DNA of 64,000 nt from Leptospira idonii (GTDB taxonomy: Bacteria; Spirochaetota; Leptospiria; Leptospirales; Leptospiraceae), in NCBI RefSeq assembly GCF_004770995.1, contig NZ_RQHW01000028.1:1-64000 (forward strand), given 5' to 3'. Below, piece by piece: positions 52,552 to 61,789 of the stretch. Below the pieces are notes generated by a model that had not been told where the DNA came from, ran no database searches, and was given only the letters and a program-made list of their open reading frames with translations. How positions within the stretch are numbered: the first letter of the stretch is position 1; every line of letters starts with the position of its first letter. The position numbers were made by a program, and so were the translations under genes.

Positions 52552-54525
52552 TTAGTTAACCGCTTTTTTTCCGATTCTTTTTTTCATTAAGAATCCTAAG
52601 GCGGCTCCGATTACCATCAAACTTGCAGATACTTCGAAGATATTCTTGCTAACCGCTTTGATGAGGTAAGCAGAGAAACCGTTGTCAGTATAGAAGTCTT
52701 TGATTCGCACAATGTAAACCGGATTTGTGATTTGTGTGTACCAGTCTTTGTGTTGAGATCCGTTGGATTCCGCCCAAGTATTGAAATAAGCATAACCTGT
52801 AGTGGATGCTTTTCTTATGTCGGAACCTGCAGTAGGATGGTTGAACACTCCCGGAACGATGATTGCCCAAGGGAATCCTTTAGAATCGATGTAAGTGTCT
52901 TTACCGTTGGATCCGAACACATAACCAGGTCTGTAGATTTGTCTATAGACTCCGTTTGTCTTTTGGTTGAATGCAAGGAACCAGTTGAGGTGACCACCCA
53001 CCATGTTTTTGGCAGTGCTTAGATCCACAGCTTCATCGAAAGTGATTGTGACGTGTGCAGTCACTCCTCTTACGAAATCTTTTGCAGTGAACGCAGTGCC
53101 TGGAGCAGGGGAGTTTTGTTTTCCAAAAAGAGTTTTGTCGGAGCTAGGAAGAATGAGAAGTCCTCTTTTTAATCCTGCTGCTGTGATGTTTCCACCTGTA
53201 CAGTCTCCTGTAGCACCTGCTACGTATTTGGTGGCTCCCGCACAACCTGTCCAAGCTTTTCCGGAACCGTCCACATAGGAGATTTCGAATTTCGCTGTTA
53301 CAGGAACGTCAAGAGAAAGTCTGAGTTCGTGATTGTAACCTGCACCTTTACCTACGTGAGTGAAAACTCCTCGGAGCACCTTCACTTTGTTTGTAGGAGT
53401 TTTATCCATCTCAGTGCTGAATACAGTAGTATGGTCGTTTAAGTCCGCATCACCCGCATCCGGGAATAAGTCTTCGAAAGCGATAGTGTATCTTCCCGAT
53501 CTAGCAATGAAGGCCAATGCAGGATTCTCCGGGAATTCATCGTATTGGTTGGCTACTCCGTCACAGTCGGAATCCACAGCAGTCACACAACCGTTTACTG
53601 GTTGGAAGTTATTTGCATTTAAGTTCGTTGTAGGAGCTACCACAACAGTTCCTGTGGTACCTGTAGGAGCAGGAATTTGTACAGGAACACTTCCTGTTAC
53701 TTCTTGCACTTCTCCGTTCGTAGGATTCACACCCACAATGCTTACGTTGACTTGAGTCACAGTAGGAGGTACGGAGATCGGGATCACCGCTGTTCCGTTG
53801 GTATCTGTAGTTCCTTGTCCTAAAATGTTCGTCTCTCCATTGGATTGATTTTCCGTAACTGTCACTGGAGCATTCGCTACAGGACCGGATTCATTCACCA
53901 AATGGACAGTGACAGGAACGGTTACGTTGGTTTCGAAGTTAAACCCTCCGTTCGCATTTGTTTGGTTTACTACAGTGGTTGTTGTATTAGTAGAAACTGT
54001 GGTATCTGCCACAACTGGTGCAGGAGTTACCACTTCAGGAGTTGTAGTTGCAGGAGGGTTCGTGGTAGAGGAGGAGTCTCCGCTTCCATTGGAAGAATTG
54101 TCGTTTCCTGCTGTAGAGGAATTATCTCCACTGCTTGTTCCTGTTCCCGAACCGGAGGAATCAGAAGAAGAGCCGGAACCGGAAGAAGGTGATCCGTTAT
54201 TTGCACTGGAATCGGAGCTGCCGGTTGATGTGCCGCTTCCGTTAGAAGAGTTTGAGTTACCGCTGTCTGTAGGGGCAGATGTATTTGTATTTCCTGAGTT
54301 AGTAGAGCTGTTTCCTGCCCCAACTTGGTTTTGGTCGGTTGCATCTAAACTGACAACAGTGAACGAACTAGTTCCTGTGTCCGTTTGTCCGGCCGCCGGG
54401 GTTTGTGTTGCTGCGCTATTGTCACCGCCCAATGCGGCAAATAGCGGGAGAAGTAAGCCTTTCTTTTTGTTCGAACAATCGAGGACAAGAAGAGGGATGG
54501 CTAGTAAAATAATCCACTTTTTCAT
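52552..54525 (-). CDS. lruC: LruC-type surface lipoprotein (tandem copy 1)
   Basis: A 657-aa lipoprotein: signal WIILLAIPLLVLDC, then a Ser/Asn/Gly/Thr-rich linker (about 40-170), an Ig-like segment (about 175-290, VTVPVTVHLVNESGPV), a calcium-type motif DSDCDGVANQYDEFPEN near 318-334 and the LruC domain with DLNDHTTVFSTEMD. It ends in a membrane helix and basic tail (LMVIGAALGFLMKKRIGKK), an anchor uncommon for a lipoprotein. LruC was described as an inner-membrane/surface antigen recognised in leptospiral uveitis. The ATG at 54525 is preferred over TTG at 54531. Paralogue of the next gene. Confidence 0.86.
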   Translation of the reverse strand: MKKWIILLAIPLLVLDCSNKKKGLLLPLFAALGGDNSAATQTPAAGQTDTGTSSFTVVSLDATDQNQVGAGNSSTNSGNTNTSAPTDSGNSNSSNGSGTSTGSSDSSANNGSPSSGSGSSSDSSGSGTGTSSGDNSSTAGNDNSSNGSGDSSSTTNPPATTTPEVVTPAPVVADTTVSTNTTTTVVNQTNANGGFNFETNVTVPVTVHLVNESGPVANAPVTVTENQSNGETNILGQGTTDTNGTAVIPISVPPTVTQVNVSIVGVNPTNGEVQEVTGSVPVQIPAPTGTTGTVVVAPTTNLNANNFQPVNGCVTAVDSDCDGVANQYDEFPENPALAFIARSGRYTIAFEDLFPDAGDADLNDHTTVFSTEMDKTPTNKVKVLRGVFTHVGKGAGYNHELRLSLDVPVTAKFEISYVDGSGKAWTGCAGATKYVAGATGDCTGGNITAAGLKRGLLILPSSDKTLFGKQNSPAPGTAFTAKDFVRGVTAHVTITFDEAVDLSTAKNMVGGHLNWFLAFNQKTNGVYRQIYRPGYVFGSNGKDTYIDSKGFPWAIIVPGVFNHPTAGSDIRKASTTGYAYFNTWAESNGSQHKDWYTQITNPVYIVRIKDFYTDNGFSAYLIKAVSKNIFEVSASLMVIGAALGFLMKKRIGKKAVN

Positions 54526-54636
54526 GATCAAAGTTCCTACCTTTTATAGGTATTATGACGACAAATTCCGAAAAAAAGCAATTTTGATTTTTAAAATTTT
54601 AGGGAAATGGAGAGGGTTTACTGTGGTAAGTACTAT

Positions 54637-54668
54637 GAGAGAGGAAATTTTTTATAAATTCCCCTCTC
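54637..54668. terminator. Hairpin between the two LruC genes
   Basis: GAGAGAGGAAATTT (54637-54650) pairs imperfectly with AAATTCCCCTCTC (54656-54668) around a 5-base loop, one bulge and one mismatch. It lies 33-64 bp past the stop of the second LruC gene and may terminate its transcript; there is no T-run on the minus strand. The rest of the 169-bp gap is AT-rich with a probable promoter for copy 1 near 54550-54580. Confidence 0.45.
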
Positions 54669-54700
54669 ATTATGTCAGAAAGACGATCGTTAAATCAATA

Positions 54701-56530
54701 TTAAGCGGCTAGTCTGGAAAGTAGAACCCTTCTAAAGTAATATCCCAGACCGGCTCCGATCAAAATCAATAGGAAAGAGATTTCCCAAATATAAACTTTC
54801 ACGGAATGGATTAGATTCGCAGTGAACGGTTGTGGCAAATAGTTCGATTTGATATCGATTACGTATTTTGCTTGCTCCGTAGTTTGAATTTGTTCAAACC
54901 AATTTCTGGATTTTGTTCCTTTGGAAGTCGCCCATTCTTTGAAAGCAGGGTAGCCTGTTTTTCCTTGGTTGTTCGGATCCAAAATGTTCGTAGATTCTCT
55001 TGGATAATTGAACACCCCTGGAACGATCACTCCGAATGGGAATCCACTCACTCGATCGATATAAAGATCGTATCCTTCGGAAGCGGATTTCACAAATCCA
55101 GGACGATAGATTTTTTCTCCCGTGCCGTTCACTGCTAAGAAGTAGTTGAGGTGACCACCGGAAATATTTTTTCCCGCTTCTTCTAAGTTTATAGGTTCTG
55201 CAAATGTGATCGTGAATTGAGAAGTCATTCCCAATACGAAGTTCAATGCTCCCCCGACATTGGGTGCGTTTTTAGAATTATACAATGTGTTTTGTGAATT
55301 AGGGAAAATTAAAATCCCTTTCTTCAATTGAGCGGAAGTTAGGTTTCCTCCCACACAATCTCCTGCATTCGATGCGGAAGAAAGTGCCAATCCGCAATTC
55401 ATGGAAGAAATCGTTTGCCCATTGTTTCCAGTGAAGGAAATGGAAAGTTGCGCAGAAGTAGGGACATCCAAAGAAAGACGCAAGTCATGATTGAAACCTG
55501 CTCCTTTTCCTACATGAGTGAAAATCCCTCTGATTTCTTTTGCTTTTCCTTGGGGAGTATAATCGATTTCTGTTGAGAAGACAGATACGTGGTCGTTCAA
55601 ATCCATATCATTGCTAGGATTCACTGTTCCGTTGAGGATATAAGAGGATTGGTAATAATCTTCCCAAGCAAGAGTGTGTCTTCCTGTGCGGGAAGTCCAA
55701 CCTAACTCTGCGTTATTTGGGAATTCATCGTCTGCATCCAAAACTCCGTCACAGTCCGCATCTAGCTCTTGCAAACATCCTGCAACTGCTCCGAAATTTA
55801 CAGTGCTGAGGTCGATTTCAGGAGCAACAACTACAGTGCCGCCGCCTCCACCGTTGCCGGAGCCGCCGTTGTTATTTCCACCACCACTGTTGCCGGATCC
55901 ACCATTTCCTCCACCGCTTAGAAAGCCGTCAGGAACTTGGATTGGGATGCGACCAGTGATTTCTTGGGCTTGCCCTGTCTTAGGATTGATTCCGTAAATA
56001 GTGACGATGATTTCGCTCACAGAAGGATGAACTGTCACTCGGATCGTAACAAGTCCGTCCGCAGCTGTTGTACCTTGAGATAGGAATTGAACCACTCCGG
56101 GTGTGGATTGGTCTTCCGCCGCTTTTACATTGATTCCGGATAAAACTCCGTCTTCATTGGAAACTCGGATTGTAATTTCAGTGCTGATCGTATTGTCCCA
56201 AAGGAAGGTATCGTTCATCACTTTGAAAACGATGTTGGAAATGATTTGAGTGGGACCTGTAGGATTGGTAAAAACTCCATCCCCGGAACCGCCTCCGTTT
56301 CCTCCTCCGTTGTTGTTTCCGTTTCCGGAATCGTTGCTGTCAAGAGGGACAACAGTGAAGCTGTCTCCCGAAGTGGCATTTGTCAGAGTGTCGGAGGACG
56401 CTGCCACGGATGCGGTAGAGCCGGATCCACCACCTAATAATAAAAAGAACAGAGGAAGGCCCTTCTTCTTGGAAGAACATGACGCTTGTAACCCGATCAT
56501 AAGGACGATCAGTAGTATTTTTTTCAACAT
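54701..56530 (-). CDS. LruC-type surface lipoprotein (tandem copy 2)
   Basis: A 609-aa paralogue of copy 1. Lipoprotein signal IVLMIGLQASC, then Gly/Asn-rich linkers (NNNGGGNGGGSGDG near 75, and a second one near 205-225), an Ig-like segment, the motif DADCDGVLDADDEFPNN near 262, and the domain around DLNDHVSVFSTEID. It also ends in a C-terminal helix (SFLLILIGAGLGYYF) plus basic residues. The two proteins share domain layout but are diverged, so the duplication is old. The same helix-and-tail end on both suggests anchoring at both termini. Confidence 0.86.
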   Translation of the reverse strand: MLKKILLIVLMIGLQASCSSKKKGLPLFFLLLGGGSGSTASVAASSDTLTNATSGDSFTVVPLDSNDSGNGNNNGGGNGGGSGDGVFTNPTGPTQIISNIVFKVMNDTFLWDNTISTEITIRVSNEDGVLSGINVKAAEDQSTPGVVQFLSQGTTAADGLVTIRVTVHPSVSEIIVTIYGINPKTGQAQEITGRIPIQVPDGFLSGGGNGGSGNSGGGNNNGGSGNGGGGGTVVVAPEIDLSTVNFGAVAGCLQELDADCDGVLDADDEFPNNAELGWTSRTGRHTLAWEDYYQSSYILNGTVNPSNDMDLNDHVSVFSTEIDYTPQGKAKEIRGIFTHVGKGAGFNHDLRLSLDVPTSAQLSISFTGNNGQTISSMNCGLALSSASNAGDCVGGNLTSAQLKKGILIFPNSQNTLYNSKNAPNVGGALNFVLGMTSQFTITFAEPINLEEAGKNISGGHLNYFLAVNGTGEKIYRPGFVKSASEGYDLYIDRVSGFPFGVIVPGVFNYPRESTNILDPNNQGKTGYPAFKEWATSKGTKSRNWFEQIQTTEQAKYVIDIKSNYLPQPFTANLIHSVKVYIWEISFLLILIGAGLGYYFRRVLLSRLAA

Positions 56531-56556
56531 AGTATAACCTCGCTTAAAGGACGAGA

Positions 56557-56581
56557 CATAAAATTTGTAGCAAATTTTATG
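56557..56581. promoter_or_regulatory. Perfect 11-bp inverted repeat upstream of LruC copy 2
   Basis: CATAAAATTTG (56557-56567) and CAAATTTTATG (56571-56581) around TAG, starting 27 bp before the ATG of the minus-strand gene. It could be an operator or a 5'-UTR hairpin that covers the region just before the ribosome binding site. Function inferred only. Confidence 0.5.
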
Positions 56582-56600
56582 CGCTTACTACAGCATCGCA

Positions 56601-56618
56601 GATTTTTAATTAAAAATC
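56601..56618. repeat. 18-bp perfect palindrome at the LruC/GGCT boundary
   Basis: GATTTTTAATTAAAAATC is perfectly self-complementary without a loop; it overlaps the last base pairs of the gamma-glutamylcyclotransferase-like gene. A similar GATTTTTAA occurs in front of LruC copy 1 (54586). It could be a binding site or a simple AT-rich terminator-like element. Confidence 0.4.
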
Positions 56619-56982
56619 AAGGGGAATCGAAAAAAAATGACCGATTTTTCCAATCTCCCGAAAGAACGCGATTCTCTATTGGTAGACGATTTTTCGCGGA
56701 GATATAAATAAAAAATTGATAACGATCATCGAACACGCGTAAGTATTCGTTTTGATCAACTTCTTCGTATACGTCTAGTTCTGCTAAGATTTTGTCATCG
56801 ACCTTTAGTATGTCCCCCCAAATAGACCCTCCTTCATCGGCAATGACGGCAGGATAGTCTCCTTGTATAAACATTGAGTAGCCATAAATATGGCAATTTT
56901 GTCGAACGAGTGTCGATTCTTTCATTCGAAAATGAGCTTCTTCTCCCACTCGTAAGGAACCGTAAACGAAGATATGATACAT
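56617..56982 (-). CDS. Gamma-glutamylcyclotransferase-like (AIG2/GGCT fold)
   Basis: A 121-aa protein with the family start MYHIFVYGSLRVG (YGSL phosphate/substrate loop), GYSMFIQGDYPAV and the Glu in DVYEEV. Members cleave gamma-glutamyl amino acids to 5-oxoproline or act on gamma-glutamyl amines. It lies 14 bp after ubiE on the same strand. Confidence 0.88.
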   Translation of the reverse strand: MYHIFVYGSLRVGEEAHFRMKESTLVRQNCHIYGYSMFIQGDYPAVIADEGGSIWGDILKVDDKILAELDVYEEVDQNEYLRVFDDRYQFFIYISAKNRLPIENRVLSGDWKNRSFFFDSP

Positions 56983-56996
56983 AAAAAATTTAAAAT

Positions 56997-57722
56997 TTAT
57001 TTTTTAGAAACGTGTGCTACCGCATTCCCGAAGACAAAATTTTTAAATTTTACTTCTCTAAATCCCAATTCTTCCAGAATTTTCTGCAGAGTTTCCTGGT
57101 CCGGGTAGGCTTTGGAAGAGTGAGGAAGGTAGTCGAACATCTCGTGTTTTCTTCCGTAAAGAAGATATCCGAACATAGGAACGATCCTGAAAAAATAAAA
57201 ATCGGCAAAAGGTTTCAGAATTTTGGGGCGAACTCTTCCTACATCCAGATTGATGTAGATTCCCTCCGGTTTAAGAACTCTTTTGATCTCCAAAAGGCAT
57301 TTTTTCAGATCGGAAACATTTCTCAAACCGAAGCCCATTGTGATGATGTCGATGGAATGATCAGCAAACTGATTCAGATTCATCGCATCTCCTGTGATGA
57401 GTTTTACTTTGGAATTACCATCTAACTTCTTTTTTGCGAAAGAAAGCATGTTTTCCGAAAAGTCTAGTCCTGTGACCGAGGTTAAGTTCGGCTGTTCGGA
57501 AAGTCTGGCTGTGATGTCTCCAGTTCCACAGCACAAGTCCAAAGCGGTCGTTGCATGAGGAACTTCCTCGATCGCTTTGGAAACAACCCAGTTTTTCCAA
57601 GCTCTGTGCAGAAAGAAACTGTTCCAATCGTTGAAATTGTCGTAAGCTTTGGCAATGTGATCGAAATTGGACTTCACATATTCAGGTTTCTTTTCTTGAG
57701 AGGGTAACTTGTATTGGTTCAT
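56997..57722 (-). CDS. ubiE: Demethylmenaquinone methyltransferase
   Basis: A 241-aa class I methyltransferase that makes menaquinone from demethylmenaquinone. Motifs: YDNFNDWNSFFLHRAWKNW, LDLCCGTGDI, GLDFSENML and GFGLRNVSD. Length and motifs match MenG/UbiE. First gene of a two-gene run with the GGCT-like gene; divergent from exbB by 17 bp. Confidence 0.95.
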   Translation of the reverse strand: MNQYKLPSQEKKPEYVKSNFDHIAKAYDNFNDWNSFFLHRAWKNWVVSKAIEEVPHATTALDLCCGTGDITARLSEQPNLTSVTGLDFSENMLSFAKKKLDGNSKVKLITGDAMNLNQFADHSIDIITMGFGLRNVSDLKKCLLEIKRVLKPEGIYINLDVGRVRPKILKPFADFYFFRIVPMFGYLLYGRKHEMFDYLPHSSKAYPDQETLQKILEELGFREVKFKNFVFGNAVAHVSKK

Positions 57723-57739
57723 AAAAGGTTGTTACATCC

Positions 57740-58183
57740 ATGAATTGGACATTTTCCGTTTCGGCAAATTTCATTTTAATTATTTTATTCACTTTTTCGG
57801 TATCTTCCCTTGCCATTTTTTTATTTTGCCTGAAAGAGCTGAAGGCGCTTTCTAAAAAAACCGATGTCCCTTTGACGGAAGAAAAATTGGATCTGTATCT
57901 TTCCGGGATCGAACGATGGTCCAATTGGCTTCCTACTTCCGCCTCCTTATCTATGTTACTCGGTCTTTTGGGAACCGTTATGGGAATTTATTCCTCATTC
58001 GGAGAAATGCAAAGTTCAGGGAAGGCAACGATCGAAGTTTTAGCGGGAGGGATTAAGGATGCTCTTGTCACTACCATCGTGGGATTGTCCGTTGCCATTC
58101 CTTCCCAATTTTTTCATCAGATTGTGGAAAATGCGGTTCAAAAATTATCAGAAACTTTCGTGGAAAAAAATCTGAATCGCTAA
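57740..58183 (+). CDS. exbB: ExbB/TolQ/MotA-family proton channel protein
   Basis: A 147-aa protein with an N-terminal helix, then a MotA/ExbB domain whose last helices show MLLGLLGTVMGIYSSF and GGIKDALVTTIVGLSVAIPS. It forms the proton channel of an energy-coupling system with ExbD. It is shorter than E. coli ExbB, without the large cytoplasmic loop extension. The next gene starts directly after its stop. Confidence 0.88.
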   Translation: MNWTFSVSANFILIILFTFSVSSLAIFLFCLKELKALSKKTDVPLTEEKLDLYLSGIERWSNWLPTSASLSMLLGLLGTVMGIYSSFGEMQSSGKATIEVLAGGIKDALVTTIVGLSVAIPSQFFHQIVENAVQKLSETFVEKNLNR

Positions 58184-58588
58184 ATGAAAGTTAGAAGACG
58201 CAGAAAAAATAAACAGATAGAGATCAGCAGTCTCATCGATATCTTATTCATTCTTCTTATTTTCCTGATGCTTTCCGTGCGTTTTACGGAGACTAGATCC
58301 TATCTGGAATTGGATCTTCCCGATTCCCGTCTCAGCCAAGTAGGGGATTTCGAATCGGTCGTTACAATTTCTTCGGACTCTCAAGGGATTTGGTACTGGA
58401 ACGGTAAACCTGAATCGAAAGATTCGGTTCTTTCTAAAATCGAATCTTTTTCCGAAAAGGAAAAACAAACAAAGATTATATTGGATCTGGATAAAAAATC
58501 GGAGTTCGGACATTTTTTTCTGATCACTGAAAAACTAAAGGAAAAGAAGATCAATCAGGTGGAGATTGCCACGAAACTAAAACGTTAA
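58184..58588 (+). CDS. exbD: ExbD/TolR-family biopolymer transport protein
   Basis: A 134-aa protein with one N-terminal helix containing the proton-carrying Asp (SSLIDILFILLIFLML) and a periplasmic C-terminal domain (TKIILDLDKKSEFGH). It partners the ExbB-like protein with no gap between the genes. No tonB or TonB-dependent receptor is adjacent, so the energised system is not identified. Confidence 0.88.
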   Translation: MKVRRRRKNKQIEISSLIDILFILLIFLMLSVRFTETRSYLELDLPDSRLSQVGDFESVVTISSDSQGIWYWNGKPESKDSVLSKIESFSEKEKQTKIILDLDKKSEFGHFFLITEKLKEKKINQVEIATKLKR

Positions 58589-58590
58589 GT

Positions 58591-60582
58591 TTAAGTTCCT
58601 TGGATGAAATCTATCAGGAATTTGAATTTTTTATCCTGCGCTTTTTGTAAAAGTATATTTCTTCCTTCCAACTCCGATTCGTTTAATTCCAGCGTGGAGA
58701 TTAACTTTTGGAAATTTTGGATTCGAATCAATCGAAGTATTTCCAATCTTCTGTCTTCCGGAAGCGAATGAATGTAATCCGATATCTTTTTTTCTTCGTT
58801 TTGATCCGACTGTTCCATTCCTACCAGTTCTTTGGAACTGACAGGTCCCAATGTATGAATTTGAGAAGGAGAATCCTCGTTCATTTTAACGACTGCTAGT
58901 GGAATCTTAAATGAGAATGTGGAACCTTTTTGTAGTTCACTTCGTACGGAAATATTTCCTCCCATAAATTCCACCAATTGATGGGAGATAGCAAGACCAA
59001 GTCCAGTTCCTTCCTGGTATGAGGAACCTTGTTCCGTTTGTTGAAACGCTTCAAAGATGATATCCAATTGGTCTTTAGGGATTCCTATTCCTGAATCGGA
59101 CACAGTGAATTCCACCAAATCGAAAGGAAGAGAGGAGTAAGGATTCGATTCAATGATCACTTCGAAAGACACTTCCCCTTTCTCCGTGAATTTCAATGAA
59201 TTTGCCAAAAGGTTCACCAACACTTGCCGGATCTTTTGAATGTCTCCCTGGTAGTACTTTCCCAAAATCGCTTTCGGATTGGCAAGATGGAAGGTTAGTC
59301 CTTTACCCAAAAATCTATAGGCGAACATAGAGAACAGATTGTCCCACAATTGAACGAGAGAAAACGTCTCTTTGCTTTCCGTCATTTTTCCCGCTTCAAT
59401 TTTGGAAAGATCCAATATGTCGTTGATCATACTGAGTAGATGCACTCCGTTTTGGTGGAGTGAATTCACATAACCTTTCAAGTGACCGGGAAGATGAGGA
59501 TCTTTTTCCAGAATTTGAGAGAATCCTATGACTGCGTGCAGCGGGGTTCTCAATTCATGAGTGATTTTGGAAAAGAATATGGATTTGGATCTGTTTGCTG
59601 ACTTCGCTTCTTCCACCGCTTTCTGTAACTTTTTGTTTTGCTGTTCTATTTTTTGAGAATAGTCGCTTAATTGAGATTCGGCGGCTTTTCTTTCCGTGAT
59701 GTCGAAAATGGTAGCTCTGCTGACTGTGAAGTTTCCTTCCTTATCGTAGGATGCGGTCGAGTTCAAACTGATGATAAAAACGGAACCGTCTTTGCGTATG
59801 TATTCGTATTCGATTCCACTGACAGAACCGTCCCTTTTGAAATTTTCATATAAGGAGTGATAGGTTTTTTTGCTTTCCCCAGTAAGAAGAGTTTCGAATT
59901 TCATTCTTCCGATCACTTCGTCTCTTTCATAACCTAACCAAGACAATTCGGTATCGTTCATGGAAACGATGATTCCGTCTTTATCCTGCGAATGGTAACC
60001 GCAAGGAGCGTTATTGTACAAATCTAAAATTCTTTCGTAAGACTTCAGTAGATTTTCTTCCGCTACTTTTCGGATTGTGATATCGTTCCCTATGGAAAGC
60101 ACTTCGAAAGGATATCCGTAGTCGTCTTTTAGGATTCGATTCGACCAGCTGATGGTTCTTCTTTCCTGATTGGAAAGGAACACATCGTACTCTTGCCGGA
60201 TGAATTGTTCCGGTCTGTGGAATATATTCCACAACTGAGACTTCATCACATTGATCTCGTCTCCTTGCAGATGGAATAAATCGATGACTAAGTCTTTACC
60301 TTCCAATTCGAATCGATTGACTCTGAAAAATTCTTCCGCATAAGGATTGATGGAATGGATGACGAAGTTGGGGCTCCATCGTATGATGATCGAGTTTGCA
60401 GTATCGTAGATGTCTTGGTATTGTTTCTCTTTTTCGATGAGAATTCTTTCGATTTCGGTCGATTTTTGCAGGTTTTTGGAAAATAGAATGAGCCTTAGTT
60501 TTTTTTCCTTTTTGTAGAGGAAATACCAAGCGATGGAGAAAAGGCCGCAGACGAAACAAAAAACTAAATATAAAAAATTCAT
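58591..60582 (-). CDS. Hybrid-free sensor histidine kinase with N-terminal helix and two PAS domains
   Basis: A 663-aa kinase. One N-terminal membrane helix (about 3-20), two PAS domains (about 50-165 and 185-300, RKAAESQLSDY joint), an H-box ITHELRTPLHAVIGF near residue 340 and a HATPase domain with NLLANSLKFTE, DSGIGIP and GTGLGLAISHQLVEFMGG. A C-terminal helical extension of about 100 residues follows, which is unusual. Its start overlaps the stop of the response regulator-PP2C gene as ATGA, so the two form a cognate pair. Confidence 0.93.
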   Translation of the reverse strand: MNFLYLVFCFVCGLFSIAWYFLYKKEKKLRLILFSKNLQKSTEIERILIEKEKQYQDIYDTANSIIIRWSPNFVIHSINPYAEEFFRVNRFELEGKDLVIDLFHLQGDEINVMKSQLWNIFHRPEQFIRQEYDVFLSNQERRTISWSNRILKDDYGYPFEVLSIGNDITIRKVAEENLLKSYERILDLYNNAPCGYHSQDKDGIIVSMNDTELSWLGYERDEVIGRMKFETLLTGESKKTYHSLYENFKRDGSVSGIEYEYIRKDGSVFIISLNSTASYDKEGNFTVSRATIFDITERKAAESQLSDYSQKIEQQNKKLQKAVEEAKSANRSKSIFFSKITHELRTPLHAVIGFSQILEKDPHLPGHLKGYVNSLHQNGVHLLSMINDILDLSKIEAGKMTESKETFSLVQLWDNLFSMFAYRFLGKGLTFHLANPKAILGKYYQGDIQKIRQVLVNLLANSLKFTEKGEVSFEVIIESNPYSSLPFDLVEFTVSDSGIGIPKDQLDIIFEAFQQTEQGSSYQEGTGLGLAISHQLVEFMGGNISVRSELQKGSTFSFKIPLAVVKMNEDSPSQIHTLGPVSSKELVGMEQSDQNEEKKISDYIHSLPEDRRLEILRLIRIQNFQKLISTLELNESELEGRNILLQKAQDKKFKFLIDFIQGT

Positions 60583-61745
60583 GATTCTATTTCTAAAAGC
60601 AACATGGTCATATCGTCCGCAATTTTGCCTTTAGAATGTTCCAATACCTTCGTTTGAATTTGATCCAGAAATTCCCTTCCTTTCAAATCGGAAAACTCCT
60701 TAGTAAGTTCATAAAAAGTATTTTCTCCCAGATAGTTCTCTTCCTCATCCGGAACTTCGAACATTCCGTCCGAAAACAAAAACAAACGATCTCCTTTTTG
60801 AAGAAATACTTCCTGGTTCTCCGTCATCAATTGTGGAAACATCATTAAACAAAAACCTTTCGTGCCGAGGCGAATCAATTCTTTGCCTCTCAAAAGAATC
60901 ATACAATGATGTCCCGCCATGGAGAAGGAAAGCAGTTTGTTCTGAGCATTGTATCTCATATAAATGCCGCTGATGAAATGAGTGGAGATCATGGGACTAA
61001 GAGTGTTGTGAATCCAATACAAGCACTCGCTAGGTGTTAGAAACGATTTGTTCATCGTTTTGAACGTAATGATCGCCATCAAGGAAACCATCGCTGCGGC
61101 AATTCCGTGCCCTGTTACGTCTCCGAACAATATGTCCAAATCACCTGAAGGGAGCAGATCGAAAGTGATGAGGTCTCCTCCCACCAGATCCATAGGTTTA
61201 TAAGAGGAATAAATTTTATATTCGGGAGAAGGGGGGAAGTGGAAACTAACAAGGTTTTGTTGATTGGCTCTCGCCAATTCAAGGTCTTTTTGGATCGAAT
61301 GCAGAAGATTGACTCTTTCCCTTTCCAATTGTTTGATCGTGATATGAGTTCGGATTCTTGCTAGAATTTCAGCTTCTTGGAAAGGTTTGGTGATATAGTC
61401 GACTGCTCCTGTTTCCAAACCGGTAACGATGTCTCTTGTTTCGTTCAAAGCGGATAAAAAAAGGATGGGAATGTTCTTCGTTTTATCTTGGTTCAGAAGT
61501 TTTTTGGCAACATCCAAGCCGCTGATGCCAGGAAGAAGGATGTCCAAAAGGATGAGATCTAGATCGAGTGCCTCCGCAAGTTCCAGTGCATATTCTCCGT
61601 CGTATGCGACTGCGACTTCGTAACCTTGTTTCAAAAGAATATGAGTGATGATTTCTACGTTGGTTTCATTGTCATCGACTACTAATATTTTCGAGGCAAC
61701 TTGTTTCACCTCTGAGTAGGTTAATTCCGAAAAAACATTTGGCAA
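60579..61745 (-). CDS. Response regulator with SpoIIE (PP2C) phosphatase output
   Basis: A 388-aa protein: receiver domain (about 18-140, KILVVDDNETNVEI, phosphoacceptor Asp near LDLILLDILLPG), a linker helix, and a PP2C/SpoIIE phosphatase (about 195-385) with LVGGDLITFD, FGDVTGHGIAAAMV, FLFSDGMFEVPDE and DDMTMLL. It is the RsbU-type output for the adjacent kinase, dephosphorylating an anti-sigma antagonist. The start is not fully certain; a Met upstream of the receiver is used. Divergent from dinB with 44 bp between the starts. Confidence 0.92.
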   Translation of the reverse strand: MPNVFSELTYSEVKQVASKILVVDDNETNVEIITHILLKQGYEVAVAYDGEYALELAEALDLDLILLDILLPGISGLDVAKKLLNQDKTKNIPILFLSALNETRDIVTGLETGAVDYITKPFQEAEILARIRTHITIKQLERERVNLLHSIQKDLELARANQQNLVSFHFPPSPEYKIYSSYKPMDLVGGDLITFDLLPSGDLDILFGDVTGHGIAAAMVSLMAIITFKTMNKSFLTPSECLYWIHNTLSPMISTHFISGIYMRYNAQNKLLSFSMAGHHCMILLRGKELIRLGTKGFCLMMFPQLMTENQEVFLQKGDRLFLFSDGMFEVPDEEENYLGENTFYELTKEFSDLKGREFLDQIQTKVLEHSKGKIADDMTMLLLEIES

Positions 61746-61789
61746 GATATTTTTAAGAACGTTTATGGAAGAGGCCGAGGGAATTTTTT

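Noticed and set aside
53909..54712. Long open frame on the plus strand opposite the first LruC gene
   Set aside because: It is antisense to the Ser/Thr/Gly/Asn-rich linker, whose biased codons keep the opposite frames open; the product is a low-complexity Pro/Glu/Val string and no ribosome binding site is evident.
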